From Sperchopsis tessellata (taxonomy: Eukaryota; Arthropoda; Insecta; Coleoptera; Hydrophilidae): a stretch of DNA of 54,373 nucleotides. Shown piece after piece: positions 11,936 to 25,299 of the stretch. The translations under genes and the position numbers were made by a program. The notes under the pieces were generated by a model. It saw only the letters and a program-made list of their open reading frames with translations. It made no database searches and was not told where the DNA came from. Within the stretch, counting starts at the first letter, position 1. The number at the start of each line of letters is the position of its first letter. The stretch is taken from the NCBI GenBank assembly GCA_033557685.1, contig JAWQRN010000015.1, positions 1 through 54,373 on the forward strand, written 5' to 3'.

Positions 11936-11949
11936 TGTAATATATAAAT

Positions 11950-13660
11950 ATATAGGTTTTTTTATATTTTATTAAATTCTCTTTTTACCAAAATCAAAGC
12001 TTTTATCTTTGATGGGATCTTGACATGCAAAACTGTAATCTTCTGTCCTTATTCCTGTAAAAATGAGATATTTTACTGGAAAATATATACTACGACAGAA
12101 CCATTTTGTTTTACGTGTAATTTGAAGGATTATTTTCATTTTCTAAACTCACACATAAAGGGAAACTAAACATCACTCACAAAATTGAATACTCACAAAC
12201 ATTATGTTAACGAAAATTTTAATAGTACTTCTGTTTCTTAAAAATTTTGAAAGCTTGTTACTGAGATATCTTAATTTTTTTGAATTTCTCTCACTAATTG
12301 GTATTTTGTAAAACATAATTTTTACACATTCTTTGCTTTTATTTCTTTTTTTTAAATTGCAAATATTTCTAAAATTATGTTAGTGAAATTTTGTAGTTTT
12401 GTATAACAATATTTAGCATATATATTTCTATTTCTTCATTGTCTTACATTGGTCGGGACTTCTTTTGAAATTGGCAGTGATTTTTTAAATTTTCACTCAA
12501 TTTAAAAATCTGGTTCAATCTTTTTCTGTGCATGCTATTACTTTCTAGCTATGATTAGACATTTAACAAATCTATTTGGTAAAATATTTCATGAATTTCA
12601 TTAACCATATTATTGCATGAGTTTTTGAAATGCAGTAAAACCTAGATTAAATTTTGAAGTACATTGAATATTCCATTTAAATGTTTATTGTAACCTTACT
12701 ACGTATACAAAAAAGGATCATACATTGTTATGAAATAACACCCATAAGTATGTGTGTATACATAAAATAATGTATGTGCTGTAAATCACTGTTTCAAAAT
12801 TAAATGTTTAATACAAGTGTCATATTTTGAGATATGTAGTTAGACTAAAAGTGGGACTTTCGTTAGTAATAATTTCTTTTTTGTTGGTAAAATGAAAATT
12901 ATTTTGTTACAAAAATATAAATTATTCGAAATAATTCAATTATTAAATACGGTTACTATCTACATGAATGTTGTTTCCGGGTGGAAACCCTATTTGGGCA
13001 CATAGAGCCTCTACAAGGTTTCTACCTGGAAACAACATTCAGGGTACTTGTAATTCAATTCAATGGTTTTGTAATTCAATTAAATGTTATTTCTACATTT
13101 GCGGAAGTAATAGAAGTAAACTGATTGAACTCATTTGACGATGCTCGGTTTATTCTTCATACTCTCTGTCAATAGATCAGTTAGCTGTCATAGAAATTGC
13201 TTTGTAAATGTAAAATGAAAACTGCTGAATAATAATCTAGGGTTATTTTAAGCACTTCTTGACTTCTTACTAATAGTACAGAGCCTTTCAATGTCTCCAT
13301 TGCTAGTTTCTTACTATGTTGTTCAAATGATAGTTTTTCTGTGATATTAAACTTTTTAGGTATTTTAATTACAAACATGTAGTTGTTTGAGTACAAACAG
13401 ATAACTTAATTGAATTGTCTATTTTGTTACTTACATGTTCGGAAAACTCAATTATATAATGGACTTTTGGATATATCAGATACCCCCTTGCTTTTTGTTT
13501 AGTTTACTCTATTTACATCTAGGAGTTATGTTTTTTTATATTTATTTTAGAACCTGAATTATTTTATGTATTTCATTTTGCTGAACACTAAATTATTCGT
13601 ACTAACACTAAAATCCAAAAAGTCTCAAATTTGTAAAATGTCTACATAATTATTATTTTT
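11950..13660. other. NSA2-RpS27A spacer
   Basis: AT-rich. It contains one foldback-family copy at 12953-13041 and must contain the RpS27A promoter and 5' UTR exon, whose position I cannot fix. No other gene was recognised. Confidence 0.5.
12953..13041. mobile_element. Short deletion derivative of the foldback family
   Basis: The left arm CTACATGAATGTTGTTTCCG and right arm CTGGAAACAACATTCA flank only about 45 bases, including AGAGCCTCTACA, which is shared with the element at 4994-5244. It appears to be an internally deleted copy. Confidence 0.7.
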
Positions 13661-13672
13661 CTTTGCAGGTAA

Positions 13673-14910
<1,238 letters not shown>

Positions 14911-14936
14911 TTTTATAAAATGATGTATTATAAAAA

Positions 14937-14965
14937 AATAAAACCTTGGAACTTTTTACAATAAA
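14937..14965 (+). terminator. RpS27A polyadenylation signals
   Basis: Two AATAAA hexamers, at 14937-14942 and 14960-14965, follow the stop codon within 55 bases. Confidence 0.65.
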
Positions 14966-15409
14966 TCGTTTCAAGCTATGCTATGTTTTGTTACAACACT
15001 ACTTTTCCTTTTTTATAAACTGATTTTTTCTTATACAGGGTGTTTAAAAGTTAGAAAGTTCTTTCAGATAAAAAAAACAAAAGCTTTTAGAAACACGCAA
15101 CCTAAAAATATTTTGAGCTAGTGTTGCAAAGTTAAATTTTATTTTTTTTTAATTTGTATAACCTATATATTTTGAATTTTTGATAAAAATATACATCTAA
15201 TATATGTAACATTCATCACCCATTTTGTCGCTGCTTTGTATCTTTTGAATATATCAATTATATAAATAATATTATTGTTATGAGTCTTATAACTTTGTAG
15301 ATGACAGTAGTTAACTGTTCTTAAATAAAATTTCTTTTTCAAAGGAACGCCAGACTATCGTATATAACGAACTAAAATTGCTATAACATTTGAGAGTAAC
15401 CAATACCCT

Positions 15410-15728
15410 TAGATATAATGCCTAATTTTGCAAGGGCATTTGTGTACGTTTTACTTATAGTTGATTGGGGTCTGTCAAAAAAATAGGGCATAGCCCTACA
15501 GAGGTTTAAGAAAAATGAATCCTACATCCAATGCCGGAACTGACCATATGAAATCAGTTATTACCAATACCACTAGATAATTTTACCTCTTCCAACTCTG
15601 CTACCATTAGATATAGGCCGTAATTTTGCAGGTGCATTTGTGTCCAATTTGCGTGTGGCATAGTTGCGAACATGGTTGGTTGGTTTTGCTGTAAAAATTT
15701 GGTATAGCTCCGCAGAGGTTTAAGAAAG
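15410..15728 (+). repeat. Diverged direct repeat, about 198-base offset
   Basis: Copies at about 15410-15515 and 15608-15728 share TAGATATA, TAATTTTGCA, GCATTTGTGT and CAGAGGTTTAAGAAA. The repeat is presumably part of an unnamed interspersed element; the upstream region at 15038 contains a CAGGGTGTTT motif. Confidence 0.6.
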
Positions 15729-15979
15729 GTAAGTTGATTTATGGCATAGTTCTGCACAGTCACGAATTAAAAATAGTGGCATTAATTTCCAGAATGTGAT
15801 TAAATCAAAAGTACCTTTCTATACCAGCGGTACTTTTCTAAATGTTAATAATAATAAATGATCTATATTGGTTTCCCAAATGGTCATTGACCGAAGTCCT
15901 TCAGCCAAAGTAAATAAATTACAATTCAAAATACTTGTATATAAAAATGCATATTAATAAGAAATACAATTTAAAAAAA

Positions 15980-17310
15980 AACTCTCCAATTTTTTAAGTA
16001 TAGGGTCTTCAGGGTACTTGAACCTCGTTTGTTGATTGTTTCTTCTCATACACGTGCTGTTGATGTCGTAGTTTTTTCATGGTTTGAGAATTTTTACGAG
16101 CTGCCAGTCTCTCGCATATTGGTTGAACTAATTTCATAAAGGAGATAGTTTGGAGGATTATTAGGGTGGCGTGTTCTGGTAATGCATCTTAATGAAGTTG
16201 TTTCTTCAGTTTGCAGATTTTTCATTGGTGGTCTTCGACATATAGTGTATGACCATATTACAAAATTGGTCTACAAATACATGAATATATATTGCGACAG
16301 GATCTTTTTTTGATTCCGCTATCCCTAAGGCAGTAATTATACAATTTTATGATATAATCATGGACGTTTTCTTACTATTTACATTGTGATGTGTATTTTT
16401 CCCTTTATATACTATATCGTGTCTATTTCCTAAATATCATCTGTGATTATGATGTTCCTGAAGTTGTACCAGTTTTCCGCTGCATCAAATTGCAGTTTAT
16501 CAAAGTTCTCATCAATGTCTTCTTGGAACACTCGATGAAAATATCCCGCAAATAAGTTACTTTTTCTTTGTTGGAGGTGTATATAAGACTTATCTTTTAA
16601 AGAATTTATTGGTTGTCGATACTTGTATTTTGATAATTTTTTTAATTGGTGCCAAAAGTTTCTGCTTTGTTCTACATCAATTTCTTGACAGGACTTTATC
16701 CATTTGTGGGTATTGTATTGTTTGAAATTGTTTTGGATGATTTTGTTATTATTCAGGTATGTTTTGAGTTCTGGGTTTCCATATCTTCGGTAATCTATAC
16801 ATTTTTCTTTTGTTCTTTATTAGTCTGATTATGAATGGAGAAAGTTCGTGAGTATAGTACTGTTTAATAATTTTGGGGGCATTGATTTTGATTGTTTCTG
16901 AAAGTTTTTTAATATTGTCTTCATTAATTCTAAGATTTCTACTTATATAGTGATTTATCTCAAAATTCACCTTTTCTATGTCGCACTTATTGAAGTTATG
17001 ATTAGTGATTATTGATATGTGTACAATAGTTGCCAGGTCAATTTTAATTGTAATAGCTAAGTGATCCGCTCCCAGAACCAGATGGGCTGCAATGTTTGAT
17101 ATGCTATTTCTTAGATGTTCAGTGCACATAATCACATCTGGAGTGGAGTCTCGGTTATAGGGCATGATAAATGTAGGGGGAGTGGTTATTTTTATAATGT
17201 TTGTGTTGTTGAGAAAATTGGTTTGCTGTCGTCTTTTGAAATTAGTGTTATTGTTGGAGTCTCCTATAATAACTTTGATATTATTTTACATTTCAAGAGA
17301 AAACTGTTCT
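15980..17310 (-). mobile_element. Non-LTR retrotransposon (jockey-like) relic, internally deleted
   Basis: On the minus strand, an endonuclease-domain stretch (VIIGDSNNNTNF, then MPYNRDSTPDVIMCTEHL, then GADHLAI) is followed by KIWKPRTQN. After a frameshift comes KSCQEIDVEQSRNFWHQL and LFAGYFHRVFQEDIDENFD. These are the typical linker between endonuclease and reverse transcriptase. The reverse transcriptase core is missing. The stretch at 15990-16300 has C-terminal-like LQTISFMKLVQPICERLA. Stops and frameshifts make it inactive. Confidence 0.75.
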
Positions 17311-17401
17311 GAGATTAAAATTTGATGTGCGAAATTTTTGATTTTAGTATAAACAAAAAATAATGTATTACTTTTTAAAAAGAAAAGTTATTATCTTTCC
17401 A

Positions 17402-17520
17402 CAATTTTTGTTCTATAAAGTAGGTGACTGGTTTTGACCACACAAAGGTAATCCTCAGTCTTAATGATGAGGCTGTATCAATGAAGTTAACAACAGACTA
17501 CTTTATAGAATAAAAATTTT
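17402..17520. repeat. Short inverted-repeat element
   Basis: The arms at about 17402-17424 and 17496-17520 (TTCTATAAAGTAG against CTACTTTATAGAA, extending into T-rich/A-rich ends) flank about 70 bases containing TCCTCAGTCTTAATGATGAG, a small hairpin. It may be a MITE or a non-LTR 3'-end hairpin. Confidence 0.6.
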
Positions 17521-17813
17521 AAAAAGACAATAGACTTTTCTTAAAAAATGACTTAATGAACAAAATATCAATTCATCATTGTCTAATGTCAATTATTTGG
17601 TGCCATGAGACAGGTGATAATTGATTATTAGTTTTAAGTTACTTTGAACTGAAGTGGTTTTTTATTATTCACAACGATACAATCATTTCTGAACAATGGG
17701 TTGATTGGCCTTTAGATATAATACTTCAAAACGGTGTATATGTATAAAATCCATTTCAGTTGTAAAATTTATTGCAGCTCCTATTTGGCATAACTTCGTA
17801 TAAATTATTGATG

Positions 17814-18646
17814 CTATATCTGTTGTTGAGCACCTGTTGTAGATTTAAGTGTAGTGACAACTGGTTTATATAAAGTATTGTACATATCTGTTCTCCTTTG
17901 TTTAAAAGTTGGAATTGATTGACGCACTTTCTGAACTTCATTAAAGTCAACATCAGCCATAACAATTTCTTCCTGATAACCTGTTTTAGCAATGACTTTA
18001 CCCCATGGATTAATAACTTGGGAATGCCCCCATGCAGTATATCCTTTATCACTTCGAGCAGGGCTAATCCCAAAAACAAATATTTGATTATCTACTGCTC
18101 TTCCACGTTGGATCAATTTCCAGTGTAAAGGACCCGTCGTCATATTAAATGCCCCAGGATAAACCATCAAATCTACTTCATGAAGTCTATATATCTTTGT
18201 TCATCAAATCTCATATCGTAGCATATTCCTATTCCAACCTTTATATCGTCTATTTTAAATAAAGCTAAATCACTTCCAGGACTCAAAACATCTGATTCTT
18301 TAAACATTATACTACCTGGTATACTTATATCAAATAAATGCATTTTTCTGTATTTGGCAATCATGTTTCCCAATGGACACCATACTGTACATGTATTGTA
18401 GATTTTATCACCATCTTTCTTAGGTATTGATCCACCAATAAGATGTATACCATGAGCAGTAGCAATGCTCTTTAGCATCGCACATGATGGTCCATTGGGT
18501 ACATTTTCAGAATACTCCTTGAAAAATTGAGTACCATATGGTGAATTGAAACATTCTGGTAAAGCAACGACTTTTGCATTTCCTAAATTTTTTGACTTAT
18601 CTTGCCAAACGTTATTTTGGACAAGACCCACTTTGAAGCCCTTCAT
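17814..18646 (-). pseudogene. Nit2: Nit2 omega-amidase retropseudogene
   Basis: Related to the nitrilase-superfamily enzyme that hydrolyses alpha-ketoglutaramate and alpha-ketosuccinamate. The copy runs without introns from MKGFKVGLVQNN at 18646 to the stop near 17814. The Glu-Lys-Cys triad is still visible: LPECFNSPYG, KYRKMHLFDI and GICYDMRF. Compared with the family, about 12 codons are missing between KSKNLGN and AKVVALPE (in frame). A frameshift near 18175 follows RYIDFM, after which MVYPGAFNMTTGPLHW and RAVDNQIFVFGISPARSD continue in another frame. The reading frame is well preserved otherwise, so the event may be recent. An AATAAA lies at 17768-17773 on this strand, but no poly(A) tract or target duplication was recognised. 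A sequencing error at the shift cannot be excluded. Confidence 0.8.
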
Positions 18647-18659
18647 ACTTATGTTTAAT

Positions 18660-19800
18660 TTTGTTCTTATATTAAAATAAAAATCTTGAAATATTCAGAT
18701 GTATAAATAAAATATATGATGTCATTTAAATTTGACACTTTTAAACAAAATTTGATAACAATTAATTATCAAATAATACTACTTACCAGAAAGTATTATA
18801 TTAGAACAAAATCTAGTTTTCAATAAAAATTCACATTTCATTTTTGAATTGATAACTCAAGAACGAGATACTATGTAAATTTAATATCTGGGGTTTAAGA
18901 TCTTTATTATAAATAAAACAATAACTATAAACACATCAATTGGTTTTGGGATTTGTAGGTAGATGGGAAGATAAGTCTAGTTTGGCTTCAGACTTGGTCT
19001 ATCATGACTGTGCTGTTCCCCTTGCTGGCCCACTTTCCTTTTCTTCAATCTGAATTTCTGCAACTTGGGTTTTCTTCAATTATTGGCAGCTTAGATATAT
19101 CTGACCTATTGTCATGTCCAGTGGTATGAATTATGTTGACAATCTGTGGCTATACTTTCCCATATTTCTAAGATATTTGAATCCATTCTTTGTAAACACA
19201 TATAGGTATGTCTGTTCACTTTGTTAAATAGTCAGGCATTTACACTAAGAAACATGATAAAGATAAAAAAAGGCCTTGAACTTTTCTGATTCCTTGGTAT
19301 CTCTCATTACTTCTTCTGATATTTCCTCAATTGCTGTCCTACTGGTTAGTTTATTTGATGATTTATTCCAGCTTCAGGGGATCTGGAACTTGTTTTCCAC
19401 TGATTTAAAGTCAGTCTTGTGCCCCTTAATGTTTCTTAGTGTAAATGCCTGACTTTCTCTAGGAGGCGCTTGACTATTCGTGCTGTATGGGTGATGATGT
19501 ATTGGACTGATGACTTCCTTTCTTACTTGTCCCACATCGAAGCTATTTAAATTCTAGGTTTTGTCATCCTCATCTGTAGCATTGAGGGAATTACATTATT
19601 GTCAAAGTCATTCGTCAGGTCTAAGTTAGAGTACGTTTTAGTTATTGAGGATCCACACCAACAGAAGAACATGTACAGGGGAGATTTATTAATTATTTGT
19701 ATTTTAAGATTGACAACACATACAGAGAGAAGATTGATTCCCTGATCTTCATCTACCCCTAAGCATAAATTCGATAAGCAAAGCTTATTTAGCATCCCAG
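18660..19800. other. Unannotated spacer with one inverted-repeat element
   Basis: Apart from the perfect inverted repeat bounding 19230-19454, no gene or transposase was recognised. Confidence 0.5.
19230..19454. mobile_element. 225-base element bounded by perfect 26-base inverted repeats
   Basis: The arm 19230-19255 (AGTCAGGCATTTACACTAAG and 6 more bases) is the exact reverse complement of 19429-19454. The 173 bases between are not palindromic. The outer flanks (TTAAAT and TTCTCT) show no clear target duplication. It may be a MITE or the product of an inverted duplication. Confidence 0.65.
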
Positions 19801-19849
19801 AAAACTGTTGCTATCACTTTTTTCGTGAAACGGTATTTAGGTGGCGAAG

Positions 19850-20145
19850 ACACTTTATGAAACCACCATGCCTAATAATAATTCGGAGAAAAAAAGTCTG
19901 TCACTTTCTGATGCAATCAAATTTTCTTGATGAATATCTTCTCTATGAAACTTTTGCTCAGGTAAAAGCAATTTCAGATGATTATGCAAAATTTTCAAAA
20001 TACTTGTTTCCGATAGTATACTAAATTCATTAGTAACATTTGAGATTTTGCTAGGGTGATATTGCAGTATCAGATTTTCAACTTTTTGTACAATATTTTC
20101 AGTTCAGACTTCCACAGGTCTTCTGGACTTTGCCATCTTAAATAG
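19850..20145 (-). mobile_element. Mariner transposase N-terminal relic
   Basis: The minus strand from about 20133 encodes MAKSRRPVEV, a stop, then TENIVQKVENLILQ and ILKILHNHLKL, which match the mariner pattern GRPVEV...ENI.KV...IL...IL.HLGM. There is no catalytic domain. Confidence 0.55.
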
Positions 20146-20279
20146 ATTCTATACACCATCGAAAGAGTTTATACCAATATTTCAGCTGAAAATGAGACGG
20201 TGACCCATATACAGTGGCTGTCCTTTCATAAAATGATTTTGGCCCATTATCTAATTTTTGAAACACTCCTCCTAATTAA

Positions 20280-21240
20280 AAAATAGGCTGCTATAAATTG
20301 CGCATTTTCATTTAATTCAGGAACATAACAATTTTGTTAACAATTTCCACTGCCTACAAAATAGAATTTATATATACGGTTGCCTACTCACCTGTGAACG
20401 CCCTAAAAGCTTCAGATTCTGAGCATATTCCAAATCATTGCCTCCAATATTTTGCAAATTTCTCACTATGTTTTATGTGTCTGTATTTGCATTTATTTAT
20501 TCGAATATTCACATTTTTATTATAAAAGAATATTAAAAATCTTCTATTGACAACTTCTATGTGAATTTCCAAGATTATAAAGTAGATATATTCAACCTTT
20601 ATCTTTCTTTTCATTTTGTCCAATTTCTAGAAACAACTACTGCAAAAAGAAGTGTAACATACACCTAAACGACAAAAATAAACTTTCCCGAAGAAACTAC
20701 ATCTTCTACACATATCATCAACGGAAGAATTGGTAGAATGTGTTCATTGAGGTCGACCTAAACAAGAAGTACAACTTCACAAACTTTCAAAAGTTTTTCT
20801 TAAAAAATACCATCAAAAACAGAACTCAAAATCGCCCCTGAACTGAAATAAATAAGGGAAACTTTTCACTCCATTGGTGAAATGTATAACAAGAGAAAGA
20901 GTGATGGTATCAACAATGTTTTTGCCAACATAGTTTTTCTTGGAAACTGTAAGAAATGAAAGACAAAACTACGTGTACCAGACACTAACAGCTATAAATA
21001 AACCAAAAATGAGGTGGAATATCATAAAAGTCGAAACAAATCCACAGCATTGGTCAAAATATTAGAATTGAAAGACAAAAAAGGAAATGATGGGAGGGGT
21101 GTTATGGCCAAACCAGTCTTTTTATTTAATGCCCGTAACAGCTGTTGAGCTGGTGAATATAATCCAAAAGTTAAAGTAAATAGTATCATAGCGTATACAG
21201 GCCACCTCAAGTAAAGATTTACTGTTTTATAGAAATGTTG
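20280..21240. other. No recognised feature
   Basis: AT-rich sequence with only short ORFs lacking recognisable motifs, lying between mariner and non-LTR relics. Confidence 0.4.
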
Positions 21241-21244
21241 AATC

Positions 21245-21712
21245 TCATAATGGAACAAGTGGAAAGGGGAACCATAATTGCAGGAGATATGAATGTAGGT
21301 ATACTGGTCTATAGTTATTCATATCAATTTTCAGCCCTTTTGTTTGTTTTAAACTGTCAGGGAAGATTCCAGATTCCAAACAGGCATTAATAATAGCCAC
21401 CAATGGACGAGCAATGGCCGATCTCACAAATCTAATGACGCTACAAGGAATATTATCCAGACCAGAAGAGCGTTTAGTACATGTCTCGCTAACAATATCC
21501 AAGATCTCCAACTCATTTGCTGGCGGGAGATACAATGATTGTGTCACCCGTGGTACGCTGGGAAGGACACTACTAGGTCTATCAATAGGCATAACCTTAA
21601 AATGACCCCTAAACAATTCAGCAATCGCCTCAGGATTCGTTATTTCAATCCCCTCCACTTTCAAAACTCTGCACTTTTTATCCGCCAAAGTCCTACCAGT
21701 TTCCGCTTTCAA
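21245..21712 (-). mobile_element. Non-LTR retrotransposon reverse transcriptase, N-terminal piece
   Basis: A 155-codon open stretch reads RRTLADKKC-type linker sequence, then SSGLDNIPCSVIRFVRSAIA, ACLESGIFPDSLKQTK and NNYRPV. This is the hallmark order upstream of the RT palm in jockey/CR1-like elements. A short deletion joins SLKQTKG to DMNNYRP. It meets an oppositely oriented relic at about 21730. Confidence 0.8.
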
Positions 21713-21759
21713 ACTCTTGTTTCATACATGGTAAATATCCTGAAAATAGGAAAGGAGAT

Positions 21760-22850
21760 TTCCATATATAAAAACGGCGATCGTTAGTCGGTGGAAAGCT
21801 ATCGGCCAATAACAATGCAGCTGTGTGTGGCAAAAATATTTGAAGCAGCAATATCAACAAGAGAGCTAGATTACTTAATCAAACACCTGTGTTTGCAAAG
21901 GTACCAGTTCGGATATTGAAGGAGAATTGCACAACTATTTCAGCTTTGGATTTTCTGAGTTTTGTGTGGAAAGTAATAGATCAGTATGAAACGTGTGGAG
22001 CTATATTGTGAGATGTTGTGTAACAACTTGTAAGAGAATCTTCATCCTTAAGGGTGAAGGGATCTGCACTTGACTTTCGCCCTATTTGAGTGATAGGAAA
22101 CATATGGTTTATGTTGGTAGGGACTGCTTGAAAGCAGGAGTGATTGGCTGTGGTATGGCTTAAGGTTCCTTGCTTGGTCCCATTTCATCAGCATCTCCTT
22201 ATCATCACATTATTTTGTTTGCTAATGCTACGACTATACTAAGTGTGGACCAGATTACGCAAATGCTTGAACAAAAGATGTCCACTATGGCAGGCGAGTC
22301 TGGTTTGCCGAAAACTCTATATCTAAATCACAAGAAAACCATCAGATGGAGTTTTAGGCAATGTGCTGAGGTTCTTGGTGGATCAACGAGATTCTTACGT
22401 TTGAAGCTTGGTCTTCTGAGTAGAATCAAAAATCATAGTAGGTTTGGCTCTTTCATTCACAGATGAGCTATAGACTTAGAGCATGGGGAAACTCTGTCTA
22501 TGTTGAAACCATCTTTGCACTACAGAAAAAACTGTACGAGTGATTGTAGTGACTGTGTTTAGGTACCATTGCAGGCCTCTATTTATCCTAAACCAAATTA
22601 AGACGCTGCAATCAGTCTAAATACTGCTACGCTGATTCAGGGCAAGAAGCAAAGTGATCCCTAGTCTGAGGACTGGCCAAAGCATATCCATACCAAAGCG
22701 TAATAGAATAACAACTATGATCACTGAGCTTCTACTTCTGGATATGTATAATAAAATACCAATTGAATGGAGAAACCTAAACATAAAATCTTTCAGGGAG
22801 AGAGTGAGGAGTTATTTGATTGGAAATTTTTATTTTTAAAGAAAAAATAT
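21760..22850 (+). mobile_element. Non-LTR retrotransposon reverse transcriptase relic
   Basis: The plus strand has VESYRPITMQLCVAKIFEAA, then remnants of the PQGSLLGP motif near 22160. FANATTILSVDQITQMLEQK follows, where active enzymes have FADDTTILS. The C-terminal MITELLLLDMYNKIPIEWRN and SFRERVRSYLIGNFYF ends at 22839. Numerous stops are present and the catalytic DD is lost. It is head to head with the minus-strand relic on its left. Confidence 0.75.
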
Positions 22851-22859
22851 TTTAATATG

Positions 22860-23880
22860 TTGTATATATTATAAATGTATTTAGTTTATCGATATTTTTT
22901 GTTTTAAATTTTAAAGATTTATGTCCTCACCGTACTGCAAAAGTTAATAATTTTAAATTTGTTTATATTCTATATTATCTATTGGATCAGAAGTTCGGGA
23001 AAAAAGATTCAGTAAAAGTTTCTATTTTAGTCTTCTATTAGATATTAGGCACTTGTTTTTCTTCAAATTGTCTGATAGAGTCGAATAAAGTTTCTCCGTG
23101 TTGTAGTCCTGTAGTTTTCCGAATTGTGGTTATGGTTAGCTGATGTAGAGATCATTCTCCCCTCTGGCTATATAGTGGTGCATTGCGTTGTTTCCTTTTG
23201 TTTGTGAACAACTAGTAGATTGCATGTCTAAATGGCAAGCAGGATCTTCAGCAAAATTGTAAAAATTTTAAGGAAAAGAAAGGTTATAAAAAACTACATT
23301 CCGGAATATAAATAAATGTTTAGTAATAAAAAAAACTTCCACAAATAAAAATAATATTTTCAAAAACATATACATAGATAGGACTGGATTTGTTTACATT
23401 AACTAATTTTTAGCATTTTGACATTGGTAACATTGAAAATTGCACGAACTGAAGATTAGTTTCATTGGTAAAGAATGCAAGGATATAAATATAAAAACAA
23501 AAACTGATAAAATAGTATTGGAATGTACACTAATTTTTTGTAAAAAATATAAATAAAACTCATTAACACTACAGATTTTGGTATATCATAAAAAAAATAA
23601 GTCATGGCTGCCATTACATATAAATTTAAAGCTGTTATATTAAAAACTGGCCGAAACCCTCAGCTTCAGAATATGATGAAATCATTTGTATAAAACTAAC
23701 AAAATAAAAGGAATTCATTGAGAATAGTCATTCTGTATACTCTCTGAGATAGAATTCATAATTTATTTTATCAAATTGGATACATGTGTATCTTCTGTAT
23801 ATTTGCAGAGATAATTTAATGAAATATTATATTTGTATATGGGATATAAAAATATATTTGTATATGGGATATAAACTTAA
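22860..23880. other. No recognised feature
   Basis: AT-rich sequence. A short tandem duplication of a TTTGTATATGGGATATAAA unit lies at about 23828-23878; nothing else stands out. Confidence 0.4.
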
Positions 23881-23889
23881 CATATCGCT

Positions 23890-24975
23890 AGCAGTCCAGA
23901 ATGGCCCGCAACGAAATCTGTGGGAAGCCGTGGGTACAGCCCTCAAATTTGAAGCTGTACATACCAGATATACAGGGAAGTATATATCCTTGGGGATTCT
24001 TGGAACCCCTAGAGGACGCGTTTCCGATTATCGGATATGTTGGATAGGAGCTCAGCTCTCGCAGACCAACAGGAACAAAATAAATAATGTGCAAAGTGCC
24101 AATGGCATGTGAGTGTGCACATGATAAACGTCTGTTCTCCAGTAGGAGCGGCTTATTGGTGGCATCTGTTCTCCATATTGGAGCGGCCAATATTAAAACT
24201 AAAACTAAAAGTGACAAAACACAATAAAACCACAGCCCTCATTCTCCGTAGGCTTGATTTTCTCCAGTAAAGGCAGCATAAGAAGTCAGAGGGTGTTGAG
24301 AATTCGCAGAGTATAAACAATTGCCAAACAATATTAAATGTGTGCACCTACAACTGCTACACATTATCCAGCGAAGCAAAGCTAACAGAGCTGGAAAATG
24401 TATTGGACAAGATTCAATGAGATGTTATAGGTCTGAGTGAAGTATGAAGAAAAGGAGAAGAGCTTATTCAACTGAAAAGTGGACATGTATTACTACTGTG
24501 GCACTAACAAAGGAAGAAATAGTGGAGTTTGTTTCATATTTCACCTAAGACTCAAAAACCAAATAATTAAGTTTGAGAGCACATCGGACAGAGTTGCAAA
24601 ATTAGAAATAAAGATTTCTAAAAGATATAAACTCCAAATTTATGCCCCAACAAGTAGCCATTCAGACAAGATGGTCGAAGCGTTCTATGAAGGGGTGAAA
24701 GATTTTCATGAGAGCTCAAATACACATTTTAAGATCATCTTTGCAGATTTTAATTAAACTACCAGATCAGGTTGTTGGTGCCTATATAGCAAATACCATG
24801 TTTGATAAGAAAGTCACAAAAATGGATCTGGCAAGGCCCAAGCAACACAAGGAAAGAGATTGACTACATACTCACTAATAGAAGAACCATCATATAAGAC
24901 TGCACAGTTCTGAACCCTTTTGACACGGGAAGTGATCACCGTGTTGTTAGATGTAGAATACCTTTAAATGTAAAA
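23890..24975 (+). mobile_element. RTE-like retrotransposon 5' part with endonuclease relic
   Basis: From about 24310 the plus strand reads TYNCYTLSSEAKLTELENVL, a stop, DVIGLSEV, GEELIQLKSGHVYYYCGT and NKGRNSGVCFIFHL, then KLEIKISKRYKLQIYAPTSS and FKIIFADFN. This is the AP endonuclease signature order of RTE-type elements. Three or more in-frame stops follow. The upstream 400 bases, with atypically high GC for the area, are probably the element's 5' UTR. The reverse transcriptase part is absent. Confidence 0.7.
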
Positions 24976-25299
24976 TAAGAAAGTTTGAAACTAACCAATA
25001 ACTGTGGCAGAAAATTGTAGTTCCTTGATGGCCCTCTTGAAGATTTTTCCATCTCCTTCCTTTTTCTGTGTGGGAGTTTATTGTACAATTTTATCGCCAA
25101 CTGGTTAGTTTGTTGTGATTTTACAACTCTGTGGTATGGTAAAATTATGTTATCTTTATATCTTGTGTCAAAAGAAGGAACACCACTACTCCTTTGGAAC
25201 TCATTTTTATTTTTTTGAATGCATTAGACAGGTGAGTATCAATACACTGGGAATAGTTAGAATTTGTTTTTTTTAAACAGCGGCCTGCAACTCTCCATG

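Noticed and set aside
17756..18079. 107-codon minus-strand ORF overlapping the Nit2 relic
   Set aside because: Wrong frame; the Nit2-like residues are in the neighbouring frame.
23888..24217. 109-codon minus-strand ORF
   Set aside because: It lies over the probable 5' UTR of an RTE-like element read on the plus strand; no motif was recognised.
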